Origin: Candidatus Hydrogenedentota bacterium
GTDB lineage: Bacteria > Hydrogenedentota > Hydrogenedentia > Hydrogenedentales > JAGMZX01
Direction of reading: 5' to 3'
Assembly (NCBI GenBank): GCA_029556545.1
Contig: JAKQEQ010000191.1
Span: 1 to 16,563 of the forward strand
DNA length: 16,563 nt
The notes below the pieces were generated by a model, which worked only from the letters and a program-made list of their open reading frames with translations, searched no databases and had not been told where the DNA came from. Position 1 is the stretch's first letter. Every line of letters starts with the position of its first letter. The position numbers and the translations under genes were made by a program. This document shows, piece after piece, positions 8,041-14,998 of this stretch.

Positions 8041-8553
8041 TCAGGCGTTCACGGACCGGTGGACCGTCAGCGCGCGTTGGAAGCGGGGCTTGCCGCGGTG
8101 GCGCGTGAAACTGCGGACCGCCTGCTCGAAGTGGACCGGTTGCAGTCCCTCCGCACAAATGACGGCTTCGTGGCTGCCGTCATTGAGTTCGTAATGCCCG
8201 AAGACTATCGGCTCGGTGGCAATGAGACACCCCGAATCCTCGGCGACATGGATGCAATCCACTCCAAGCAGCGCCTCGCGCGCGTCGATCATGCGGGGAA
8301 AAACAGCCACGAGCCCCGCCTCGACGCGTCCCGTCGTGCGCAAGAGCGTCCAGTGGGTCTGCGCGTCAGTCAAATCGGTCAGGCGCGTGCCTCGGTTGTC
8401 CATATCCTTGTAAACCTTATGGATGAACTCCGAGGGCGCACGGGCCGGGGCCAATACCCGGGCCTGGCAGTAGTTACATCGCCCCCATCGCCCCGCATAC
8501 TCGTCGCGTATCCTCAGGAGACGCCCGCAGTTCGTACAGCGACACTCCACCAT
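8041..8553 (-). CDS. Zinc-ribbon protein of unknown function
   Basis: The 170-residue product starts with a zinc ribbon, C6-x2-C9-x16-C26-x2-C29, of the form seen in many planctomycete-type proteins (CTNCGRLLRIRDEYAG...CNYC). The remaining ~140 residues form a soluble mixed region with no motif I recognise (for example HWTLLRTTGRVEAGLVAVFPRM and DGSHEAVICAEGLQPVHFEQAVRSF), so I do not assign a function. The start at 8553 is preferred over the upstream ATG at 8583: a purine-rich GAGAGGGGG ribosome site (8562-8570) lies 8 nt upstream and the zinc ribbon begins at once. It has its own strong promoter (8619-8647) and seems to be a single-gene transcript. Confidence 0.75.
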   Translation of the reverse strand: MVECRCTNCGRLLRIRDEYAGRWGRCNYCQARVLAPARAPSEFIHKVYKDMDNRGTRLTDLTDAQTHWTLLRTTGRVEAGLVAVFPRMIDAREALLGVDCIHVAEDSGCLIATEPIVFGHYELNDGSHEAVICAEGLQPVHFEQAVRSFTRHRGKPRFQRALTVHRSVNA

Positions 8554-8618
8554 GGCTTGTGCCCCCTCTCTGGCAAATGCCATTTTTTGGCTCTATTGCC
8601 ACAATGCTCTTTATGCGT

Positions 8619-8647
8619 ATTTTACCGCGCGGGGTCCGATTTGTCAA
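8619..8647 (-). promoter_or_regulatory. Near-consensus sigma70 promoter for the zinc-ribbon gene
   Basis: On the minus strand TTGACA (8642-8647) is followed by a 17-bp spacer and TAAAAT (8619-8624). This is a perfect -35, ideal spacing and a five-of-six -10 match. Transcription would start near 8612 and give a ~60-nt leader before the ATG at 8553. It is the best housekeeping-type promoter in the window and suggests steady expression. Confidence 0.8.
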
Positions 8648-8751
8648 TAGCCCGATTGGCCGCACGCACGAATTTTCCAGCGGGCTCGATGGCCGTAATC
8701 ACAACGGCCTCGCGTTTGGTGTGATCAGGCTGGGCCGCGTTCCTCGATCAT

Positions 8752-10158
8752 TCATGCCAAGACCAAGGGAAACCAGAACGCCGTGATCCACGCGAGCGTT
8801 ACACCGCACGCGAGCGCGCCGGACCGATAATCCCCCGTGCCGCGCGTGGCCAGCGCGTACACCCCCGAAATAAAAACGAAGACCAGCGCGAGTATGCCCA
8901 GCATCATGCCAAGGAACGCGATGCCGGGCCCCATCAGTTCGAACACGACGCACAGCACGAGCAGCGGCGTCGCCCGCGTCAGTGCGCCCACGGCGAAGCG
9001 CCGGAACGTTGTCTCCAGGGGGAAGCGCTCCAACGCGCGGGCGGTCGCGAGGAACAAGGGCGTCATAACAGCTGCAAGGATAAGCCACGTCACGCACCGC
9101 TCCGGGTGGTCCAGGCGGCAAGTGTAAATATTCGCGGTCAGCAGGCCGGACAGGAGCACGACGAGCACCGCGCCAAACACAATGCCACGGACGGCGGCGT
9201 ACACGAAGCCGCCTGATCGCGGCGGGGTCGCCGTGCCCGTGCACCCCAGCGCCCTCGCGGCGATCCGGAAGGCGTTGAAGCGGCCCGGCGGCCCTGTGGG
9301 CGTTGTATCGTTCGTCCGTTGCGACCGCGGCCACAGCGCCACAGCCTGTTCCGCCAAGATAAGCGCCGCGGCGCAACCGACAATGGCGGCGATCAATTTC
9401 GCCGACCAACGACGCCATGGAAACGTCACCGGCCCATCAAAGCCGAACCCCTGGTCCAGCCAAGCGACAATGCCCTGAAGCAGCACCGGGTCGGCGGCCT
9501 CCAAGGTGTGATCGCTGAACGGGCTTATCAGAACGTCCGCCTTGCCGTCCGCGACGCGCCGGGCGCGTTCGGCGGAGAACAACTCCTCGAAGCGCCCGAA
9601 GGCGAACAACGTCTTGCACGCGGGCACTTCCCGGGGCAGCATGCCCATCGACACGAACGCATCGACACTCGGGCCGTCGCGAAAGGCCCGATCCCCGGCC
9701 TCGCCTCCCATCGAGTGGCCCAGATAGGCCAGGGGCAGTCCCGCAAACCGCGCGCGCGCCCAATCGCACCAGGCGTTCACCTGCGCCGGGTTCGAGCGCC
9801 AGTCGAAGCGCTCGCGGGAACGACCATGCCCCCAGAAGTCGATGGTCACCGCGACATAACCGTTTCGCGCGAATGTGCTCGCCGCCGCCGCCATGACGCC
9901 CTGATTCGCGGTCACGCCATGGCCCACCACGATGACGGCCTTCGGCGCGGCCAGCGTCCATACCGTACCCACACACGGTTTGCCGTCCGGGCCGTCGATG
10001 CGCACGGCTTCGCGGTCCACGCCGCCCGCGACGAAAAGATTCAGCGCCACCCACGCGCACAGATAGGCGCACGCGCCGCCGACTATCAGCGGGCCCTTGG
10101 CCCTCACACGCGCGAATCGGGGGGGCACGCTTCGAGTCTCGCCGCCGTCTGAACGCAT
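8752..10158 (-). CDS. Membrane-anchored alpha/beta hydrolase with C-terminal multi-spanning domain
   Basis: The 468-residue protein has an N-terminal membrane anchor (about residues 23-45), then an alpha/beta hydrolase domain (about 50-240) with VVGHG (oxyanion loop), FWGHGRS and the nucleophile elbow GHSMGGE with S149. H217 in SDHTLEA is the likely catalytic histidine. From about residue 250 to the end there are about six hydrophobic segments (for example KLIAAIVGCAAALILAEQAV and GIVFGAVLVVLLSGLLTANI), which are not part of the hydrolase fold. The hydrolase part would sit on one face of the membrane; the substrate is unknown, an ester, peptide or lipid being possible. The ATG at 10158 has only a weak ribosome site, but the reading frame further upstream crosses the toxin-antitoxin promoter, so a longer start is unlikely. 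Confidence 0.78.
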   Translation of the reverse strand: MRSDGGETRSVPPRFARVRAKGPLIVGGACAYLCAWVALNLFVAGGVDREAVRIDGPDGKPCVGTVWTLAAPKAVIVVGHGVTANQGVMAAAASTFARNGYVAVTIDFWGHGRSRERFDWRSNPAQVNAWCDWARARFAGLPLAYLGHSMGGEAGDRAFRDGPSVDAFVSMGMLPREVPACKTLFAFGRFEELFSAERARRVADGKADVLISPFSDHTLEAADPVLLQGIVAWLDQGFGFDGPVTFPWRRWSAKLIAAIVGCAAALILAEQAVALWPRSQRTNDTTPTGPPGRFNAFRIAARALGCTGTATPPRSGGFVYAAVRGIVFGAVLVVLLSGLLTANIYTCRLDHPERCVTWLILAAVMTPLFLATARALERFPLETTFRRFAVGALTRATPLLVLCVVFELMGPGIAFLGMMLGILALVFVFISGVYALATRGTGDYRSGALACGVTLAWITAFWFPLVLA

Positions 10159-10236
10159 GGGCGCATCATAGTGCGCCGCGCCCGGCGCATCAAGGACGGT
10201 GTTCACGCCGAGGCGCGCGGGCCGGGCCGAAGTCTG

Positions 10237-10277
10237 TTGGAAAAATCGATACGGAGAGTGCATACTGTAAGTGTGCA
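10237..10277 (+). promoter_or_regulatory. Putative promoter and operator of the first toxin-antitoxin module
   Basis: TTGGAA (10237-10242) and CATACT (10261-10266), 18 bp apart, make a moderate sigma70-type promoter. Over the -10 lies an imperfect inverted repeat, TGCATAC-TGTAA-GTGTGCA (10259-10277, six of seven pairs). A palindrome over the -10 is what is expected of an operator for antitoxin autorepression, as known for Phd/YefM-type systems. The half-site GTGTGCA recurs in front of the second module at 10941-10947. Confidence 0.45.
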
Positions 10278-10297
10278 TAAAGATGGGAGACGCCAAC

Positions 10298-10543
10298 TTG
10301 CGAGCAACTGTGCTGGACATGAGACGGAACACGGGGAAGATCCTGGACGCCATTGCGCGAAATGAAACCGTCATACTGACGCATCGCGGCAAGCCGGTGG
10401 CGCGCATTTCGCCTATTGCGAACGCCGAATGCTGCCGCGCGGCGGAGCATCCCGCTTTCGGCATGTGGGCGGACCGCTCGGATATGGCCGACCCTTCCGC
10501 GTATGTGCGCGAGAAGCGGAAGGGACGATTCGATGATCTTTGA
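10298..10543 (+). CDS. Phd/YefM-family antitoxin
   Basis: This 81-residue protein begins RATVLDMRRNTGKILDAIARNETVILTHRGKPVARISP, the compact Phd/YefM DNA-binding fold of type II antitoxins, and ends with a charged tail (YVREKRKGRFDDL) likely to wrap the toxin. The chosen start is a TTG, because GGGAG (10285-10289) lies 8 nt before it and the family usually begins right at this point. An ATG at 10283 and a GTG at 10271 in the same frame are alternatives, the latter falling in the presumed operator. It is expected to neutralise the VapC toxin encoded next and to repress their shared promoter. Its gene overlaps the toxin gene by 11 bp. Confidence 0.82.
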   Translation: MRATVLDMRRNTGKILDAIARNETVILTHRGKPVARISPIANAECCRAAEHPAFGMWADRSDMADPSAYVREKRKGRFDDL

Positions 10544-10910
10544 CACCGACGTGATCATCTGGGCGCTTCGCGGCAACGCACGCGCCGCGGCCGCCATGGA
10601 TGATGCGGAACATCTCGAAATATCCGTGATAAGTTACATGGAACTGGTTCAGGGCGCCCGCGACCACAAGGACCTGCGCATGACGCGCGCTTTCCTGGCA
10701 GATACAGGCTTTCACATGCTTCCCCTCACGGAGGCCATCGGCCATCGCGCCGCGGTCTACCTCGAAGAGTACGCACTGAAGTCGCGCCTCGGAATTCCCG
10801 ACGCCTTGATCGCCGCCACCGCCGCGGAAAACCGGCTCGTCCTGTGCTCCGGCAACGTCAAGCACTATCGGGCGATCGCGGATATCGAACTGCGCGCCTT
10901 CCGCCCCTGA
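10533..10910 (+). CDS. vapC: VapC-family PIN-domain toxin (ribonuclease)
   Basis: The 125-residue protein is a full-length PIN domain. Acidic residues of the magnesium-dependent ribonuclease site are visible: D4 and D6 in FDTDVIIW, E37 in MELVQGA, D90 in GIPDALIAATA, and the end segment SGNVKHY with N108. VapC toxins cut tRNA or rRNA when released from their antitoxin. The ATG at 10533 has a GGAAGGGA ribosome site upstream and overlaps the antitoxin gene by 11 bp, so the two are coupled. Pairing of a PIN toxin with a Phd/YefM-type antitoxin is common. Confidence 0.9.
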   Translation: MIFDTDVIIWALRGNARAAAAMDDAEHLEISVISYMELVQGARDHKDLRMTRAFLADTGFHMLPLTEAIGHRAAVYLEEYALKSRLGIPDALIAATAAENRLVLCSGNVKHYRAIADIELRAFRP

Positions 10911-10940
10911 TTCGCGGCGGCAAAGAAGCATTGATCACCC

Positions 10941-10983
10941 GTGTGCACTATAATGTGAGTGACCGCATCGCGACAAAGGAGGA
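10941..10983 (+). promoter_or_regulatory. -10 element, GTGTGCA motif and strong ribosome site of the second toxin-antitoxin module
   Basis: TATAAT (10949-10954) is a perfect -10 sequence; no good -35 lies at the usual spacing, so it may rely on other contacts or regulation. GTGTGCAC (10941-10948), containing the 6-bp palindrome GTGCAC, abuts it and shares GTGTGCA with the first module. AAAGGAGGAGG (10975-10985) upstream of the ATG at 10993 is a strong ribosome site. Confidence 0.55.
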
Positions 10984-10992
10984 GGTTGAACT

Positions 10993-11190
10993 ATGAAAGG
11001 TGTTCAGTTTCTTGTCGATGAGCAGGGCAACAAGACCGCGGTGCTCATCGATCTAAAGAGACATGCCGATCTCTGGGAAGACATTTACGACCGCGCGTTG
11101 GCCGCGAGTCGCGCGGGAGAACCCAGAGAAACGCTTGCGTCCGTCAAGAAGCGCCTCGAACAATCCCGGAAACGCGCAGCACGTGGCTGA
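10993..11190 (+). CDS. RelB-like antitoxin of a RelE-type module
   Basis: This small 65-residue protein begins MKGVQFLVDEQGNKTAVLIDLKRH, a form well known for antitoxins placed before RelE/ParE toxins in this kind of genome, and continues into a charged helix (ETLASVKKRLEQSRKRA). It probably binds and inactivates the toxin and may repress the promoter. The ATG has a strong AGGAGG-type ribosome site, and the gene overlaps the toxin start by 8 bp. It lies 82 bp after the VapC gene and has its own -10 element, so this is a separate module. Confidence 0.82.
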   Translation: MKGVQFLVDEQGNKTAVLIDLKRHADLWEDIYDRALAASRAGEPRETLASVKKRLEQSRKRAARG

Positions 11191-11443
11191 TTACTCGATT
11201 GTCTTTGCACGTTCCGCAGCCAGGGAACTCGAGGCGCTGCATGGTACGCTCGCAACCAGGATACTGGCGAAGATCGAGGCGCTCGCCCTTACGCCACAGC
11301 CAACCGCTTGTCGAAAACTCGTAGGAACACCGGACTTGTGGCGAATTCGGGTCGGGGATTATCGTGTGATCTATGAAATCAACGACAACCGGCAGTTGAT
11401 TGATATCATTGCGATCCGGCATCGCAAGGACGCCTACCGCTGA
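11183..11443 (+). CDS. relE: RelE/ParE-superfamily toxin
   Basis: The 86-residue protein shows the RelE fold in sequence: YSIVFARSAARELEAL at the N-terminus, KLVG..DLWRIRVGDYRVIYEI in the centre, and the end IIAIRHRKDAYR. In RelE toxins basic residues in the central strands and near the C-terminal R..Y cut mRNA at the ribosome, so the equivalents here make an active toxin likely. The start is a GTG inside the antitoxin gene (8-bp overlap), which gives the expected family N-terminus. Inhibition by the preceding RelB-like protein is inferred from gene order. A ParE-like gyrase inhibitor is less likely from these motifs. Confidence 0.87.
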   Translation: MADYSIVFARSAARELEALHGTLATRILAKIEALALTPQPTACRKLVGTPDLWRIRVGDYRVIYEINDNRQLIDIIAIRHRKDAYR

Positions 11444-11535
11444 GTGGGATATCCGGTGACAGATTCTGGCAAATTCCACCCTTCGAGATGGGACGAAAGA
11501 AGCGGGGTATCTGGTCTCTGAACAGGAGGAACGCC

Positions 11536-13383
11536 ATGAGACGACGAAAGTTTCTAACCCTGATCGGCGCGGGCGCGGCGGGAGCGCTGGCCGGCGGGCG
11601 GCTGGACGCGGCGGAACGACGACCCAACGTCCTGTGGATCACCTGCGAGGATATTGGACCGCACCTCGGGTGCTTCAGGGACCGTTACGCCTATACGCCT
11701 AACCTGGACCGCTTCGCCGCCGAAGCGGTGCGGTACACCCAAGCGTTCGCGAACGCGCCCGTGTGCGCGCCCGCGCGGTCCTGCCTGATCACGGGCATGT
11801 ACCCGCCGAGCCTCGGCAGCCATCACATGCGCTCGACGATCACGCTGCCGGAAGGCGTGCGCTGCTTCACGGCCTGCCTGCGCGACGCGGGCTATTACTG
11901 CACAAACCATACGAAGACGGACTACAACTTCCCGCCGCCGGACGACGCCTGGGACGATTCGAGCAACCGCGCCCACTGGCGCAACCGCGCCGCGGGCCAG
12001 CCGTTTTTCGCCGTCTTCAATCTTACGGTGACGCACGAGAGCCAGATTCGTACGAGCGAAGAGAATTACCGGCAACGCACGAAGCAGTTTACTGACGCCA
12101 TGTTCCATGACCCGGCGCGCGCGCCCGTGCCGCCGTTCCATCCCGACACACCCATCGTGCGACGCGACTGGGCGCGCTATTACGACAACATCACCGCGAT
12201 GGACATCGAGGCCCGGGACATCCTGGACCAGTTGGAGGCGGACGGCCTCGCCGAAGACACCATTGTCTTCTTCTACTCGGACCACGGCGCGGGCATGACG
12301 CGCTGCAAGCGATGGCCCTATGACTCCGGGCTGCACGTGCCGCTCATGGTCCGCTTTCCGGAGCGCTACGCCCAACTCGCGCCCACGCCCCCCGGCGGCG
12401 CGGTGGAACGCCTGGTCTCGTTCCCGGACTTTGGGGCCACTGTGCTCAGCCTCGCCGGCGTGCCGGTCCCGAAACACATCCAAGGCGTGCCGTTTCTCGG
12501 CGCGCAGGCCGGACCCGAGCGCGAGTATGTCTACGCCGCACGCGACCGCATGGACGAGCGTTATGACATGATGCGCGCAGTCCGCGACCGGCGCTACAAG
12601 TACATCCGCCAGTTCCTGCCCCATCTCCCCTACGCGCAGCCGGTCGTCTACGGCGAACTCATGCCGACGATGCAGGAGTGGCGTCGTCTTGCCGCGGAAG
12701 GCGCGCTCCAAGGCGCTCCCGCGTTGTTCATGCGAGCGAGGAAACCGCTCGAAGAGTTGTACGACCTCGAAAACGACCCGTTTGAACTAGATAACCTCGC
12801 GGAGGCGCCCGAACACCGGGAAACCCTCGAACGCATGCGCGCCCGCCTCGAATCCTGGGTGCTCGAAACGCGCGATCTCGGGTTCCTGCCGGAGGCGGAC
12901 ATGCACGCCCGCGCCGCGGGCCGCACCTTCCGCGAACTGGGCCGAGACGAGGCGACATACCCGCTCTCGCGCATCCTCGAAACGGCGCAATTGCCCTTAC
13001 ACCGCCCCGACGCCGTTCCGGAATTGCTCGCGCGCGTGGAAGACACCGACCCCACCGTCCGCTACTGGGCGGTCGTCGGTCTGACGGCGCTCGGCACGGA
13101 CACGGAGGCCGTGCGCGCGGCCCTCGCCGCACGGCTCGCAGACGCCGCCCCGGATACGCGGCTCGCTGCGGCGGACGCCCTCCGCCAACTCGGAGAGGTT
13201 GCGGCCGCGTTGCCGGTGCTGCTTGCGGCCCTGGACAGCGAGAACGAGTGGGTGCGCCTGCGCGCGGCCAACATCGCCGACCGCGTTACGGACCCGCCCG
13301 CGTCCCTGCGCGACGCCCTCGACAAACACCGCGATGACCCGAACCAGTACGTCGCCCGTGTTGCGAAGGGAAGCGTCGAGTAG
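11536..13383 (+). CDS. Tat-exported sulfatase with C-terminal HEAT repeats
   Basis: The 615-residue protein begins MRRRKFLTLIGAGAAGALAGG, a twin-arginine (Tat) signal, so it is exported folded. The type I sulfatase signature C77-A-P-A-R (VCAPARSCLITG) marks the cysteine that an FGE-type enzyme would convert to formylglycine. Metal-site motifs CEDIG (38-39) and SDHGAGM lie in expected order. About residues 120-470 complete the alkaline-phosphatase-like fold, with the typical end KPLEELYDLENDPFELDNLAE. About residues 489-600 contain HEAT-like repeats (AVPELLARVEDTDPTVRYWAVVG), perhaps for protein contacts. AGGAGG (11524-11529) fixes the start at 11536 rather than the in-frame ATG at 11488. Sulfated glycan or sulfate ester removal is likely; the exact sulfate position is unknown. 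Confidence 0.9.
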   Translation: MRRRKFLTLIGAGAAGALAGGRLDAAERRPNVLWITCEDIGPHLGCFRDRYAYTPNLDRFAAEAVRYTQAFANAPVCAPARSCLITGMYPPSLGSHHMRSTITLPEGVRCFTACLRDAGYYCTNHTKTDYNFPPPDDAWDDSSNRAHWRNRAAGQPFFAVFNLTVTHESQIRTSEENYRQRTKQFTDAMFHDPARAPVPPFHPDTPIVRRDWARYYDNITAMDIEARDILDQLEADGLAEDTIVFFYSDHGAGMTRCKRWPYDSGLHVPLMVRFPERYAQLAPTPPGGAVERLVSFPDFGATVLSLAGVPVPKHIQGVPFLGAQAGPEREYVYAARDRMDERYDMMRAVRDRRYKYIRQFLPHLPYAQPVVYGELMPTMQEWRRLAAEGALQGAPALFMRARKPLEELYDLENDPFELDNLAEAPEHRETLERMRARLESWVLETRDLGFLPEADMHARAAGRTFRELGRDEATYPLSRILETAQLPLHRPDAVPELLARVEDTDPTVRYWAVVGLTALGTDTEAVRAALAARLADAAPDTRLAAADALRQLGEVAAALPVLLAALDSENEWVRLRAANIADRVTDPPASLRDALDKHRDDPNQYVARVAKGSVE

Positions 13384-13423
13384 AGACGCCATCCCCGGTG
13401 AAACTCGTTAGGATTTATGACGC

Positions 13424-14863
13424 ATGAACACGACTCCGCGCGCGGAAGAAGTCGAACAGCGAGCGGAAGGCGTTAACCTGTTGCGAGTCCCCGGCGTCCG
13501 CGCCCTGATCCTGTGGCGCGGGTTTCCCTACGTATTTCAGGCGGTCCTGTTGGCCACGTTGCTGGTCCTGATCGCCGTTGCCTGGCGACGATACACGCCG
13601 CCGGGCGTCGCCCAAAAACTCTACGCACAGACCAACCTCGCCACCCTGCTCATTTGGGGGCTGTGGTGGCCCGCGATGGTCTGGATCACCGTGTTCCTGG
13701 GCCGCGCCTGGTGCATGGTCTGCCCCCTCGAACTTGTGAGCAACGTGAGTGAGCGAATCGGACGGCGTTTCAGGCTGCGCCAACGACCGTTGCATTTATG
13801 GATTGCTTCCGGCGCCGTGATTGTCGTCTTATACGCCCTCATTCAGTTCCTCGTCGCCGGCGCGGAAATCCGCCGCGTGCCGGCCTATACCTCGCTCTTC
13901 TTAATCGGCCTGCTTGCTCTAGCGGTCTTGACCGGACTCCTTTTCCGAGACCGCGCTTTTTGCCGGGGTTTCTGCCCCATAGGCCTGCTCCTGAGCGCGT
14001 ATGGACGTGGTGGCATGCTTGCCGTGCGCGCCGGTTCCGGCGAGGCGTGCCGCGCCTGTACGGACAAGAACTGCATCCGCGCCTGTAACCGCTACAAGGC
14101 CGACGGGCGAAGTTGCCCGAGTCTGCTCAACCCGCCCGTGCTCAACGACAACAAGGAGTGTCTCCTCTGCGGACAGTGCATCAAGGTCTGCGAGCCGGAC
14201 AACATGCGCCTGCTGCTGCGCCGGCCCTTTTCCGCAAACGACGCCCGGGACGCCGCCGCATCGTGGCCGATGACGCTTTTCGTCATGACCGTCTCGGGCT
14301 TCGTGCTCTGGGAGTTGACCACCGAGTGGGCCACCGCCCAGAAGGTCTTCCTCGCGGTTCCCCGATGGATAAGCCAGTACGTCTCGGCGCCTTCGCTATC
14401 CAGCCACGTTACCGTCTTCTGGGCGACGGTGGTCGTGCCGCTGCTAATCTGGTCGTTCTTCGGTCTTCTTGCGCGTCTTCTCGGCCACAATGCCAGTCTC
14501 GGCGCGCTATGGCGGCGGCTCGCACTGCCGATGGCCGTCATTGTCGCCGGCGGCCACATAGCCAAGGGACTCGCGAAATTCGTTTCATGGGCCGGCTTCC
14601 TCCCATACGCATTCGAGGACCCGAGCGGCTTCGAGACCGCCGCCGCCATCAGCGGCGGTCTCCTGCAGCCCCCCGTGCCCCTACTCTCGAAGCCTTTCGT
14701 CGCGGTCGTGGCCGCGGTGATCGTCGCGGGAGCCCTCTTCCTCGCAATGCGCGAGGCCCGGCTGGCAAACCATGGCAAGACCGGGTTCGCTATGACAGCG
14801 CCCTTGTTGCTGACGACAGCCGTGTTCTTGTTCTTGACGATCGGGTGGGCCCTCCCGGCGTGA
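13424..14863 (+). CDS. Membrane-bound polyferredoxin, NapH/NosR-like 4Fe-4S protein
   Basis: The 479-residue membrane protein has around eight to nine hydrophobic segments. Two C-x2/3-C-P motifs, WCMVCP (C97, C100) and FCRGFCP (C180, C184), are those of the NapH/NosR/CcoG membrane family. A loop carries two 4Fe-4S clusters: C209, C212, C217, C221 (CRACTDKNCIRAC), then C246, C249, C252, C256 (CLLCGQCIKVCEP). C231 lies between. The spacing of the first set is irregular (C-x2-C-x4-C-x3-C). The protein likely moves electrons between the quinone pool or a cytoplasmic donor and a periplasmic partner, but no partner gene is present, so the pathway is unknown. The ATG has a weak upstream AGGA. It follows the sulfatase by 40 bp, with no functional link evident. 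Confidence 0.8.
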   Translation: MNTTPRAEEVEQRAEGVNLLRVPGVRALILWRGFPYVFQAVLLATLLVLIAVAWRRYTPPGVAQKLYAQTNLATLLIWGLWWPAMVWITVFLGRAWCMVCPLELVSNVSERIGRRFRLRQRPLHLWIASGAVIVVLYALIQFLVAGAEIRRVPAYTSLFLIGLLALAVLTGLLFRDRAFCRGFCPIGLLLSAYGRGGMLAVRAGSGEACRACTDKNCIRACNRYKADGRSCPSLLNPPVLNDNKECLLCGQCIKVCEPDNMRLLLRRPFSANDARDAAASWPMTLFVMTVSGFVLWELTTEWATAQKVFLAVPRWISQYVSAPSLSSHVTVFWATVVVPLLIWSFFGLLARLLGHNASLGALWRRLALPMAVIVAGGHIAKGLAKFVSWAGFLPYAFEDPSGFETAAAISGGLLQPPVPLLSKPFVAVVAAVIVAGALFLAMREARLANHGKTGFAMTAPLLLTTAVFLFLTIGWALPA

Positions 14864-14879
14864 CAGACTGTCTCGATGC

Positions 14880-14896
14880 CGGGCGAAGGCCCGTTT
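14880..14896 (+). terminator. Weak terminator-like hairpin after the polyferredoxin gene
   Basis: CGGGC (14880-14884), loop GAAG, GCCCG (14889-14893), followed by TTT. The stem is only 5 bp and the T-run only three, so this is at best a weak intrinsic terminator. Confidence 0.25.
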
Positions 14897-14915
14897 GAGG
14901 CGCGCCGACCGCGTC

Positions 14916-14940
14916 GCAAGTGGTAGTCTTCAGCACTTGC
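14916..14940. other. Inverted repeat before the chromate transporter gene
   Basis: GCAAGTG (14916-14922) and CACTTGC (14934-14940) are a perfect 7-bp inverted repeat with an 11-nt centre, 58 bp before the chrA-like start. It could be a regulator-binding site or a hairpin. No clear promoter boxes accompany it. Confidence 0.35.
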
Positions 14941-14998
14941 CGGCGGCGCTCATCGTTGCCGGATACCAGAGACCACGACAACGCCTCATGGAGCGGAT

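Noticed and set aside
11554-12711. Minus-strand open frame (385 codons) opposite the sulfatase
   Set aside because: The sulfatase signature and Tat signal are on the plus strand; the antisense frame has no motifs.
13417-13419. ATG at 13417 as polyferredoxin start
   Set aside because: It is out of frame with the ferredoxin reading frame; 13424 is the in-frame start.
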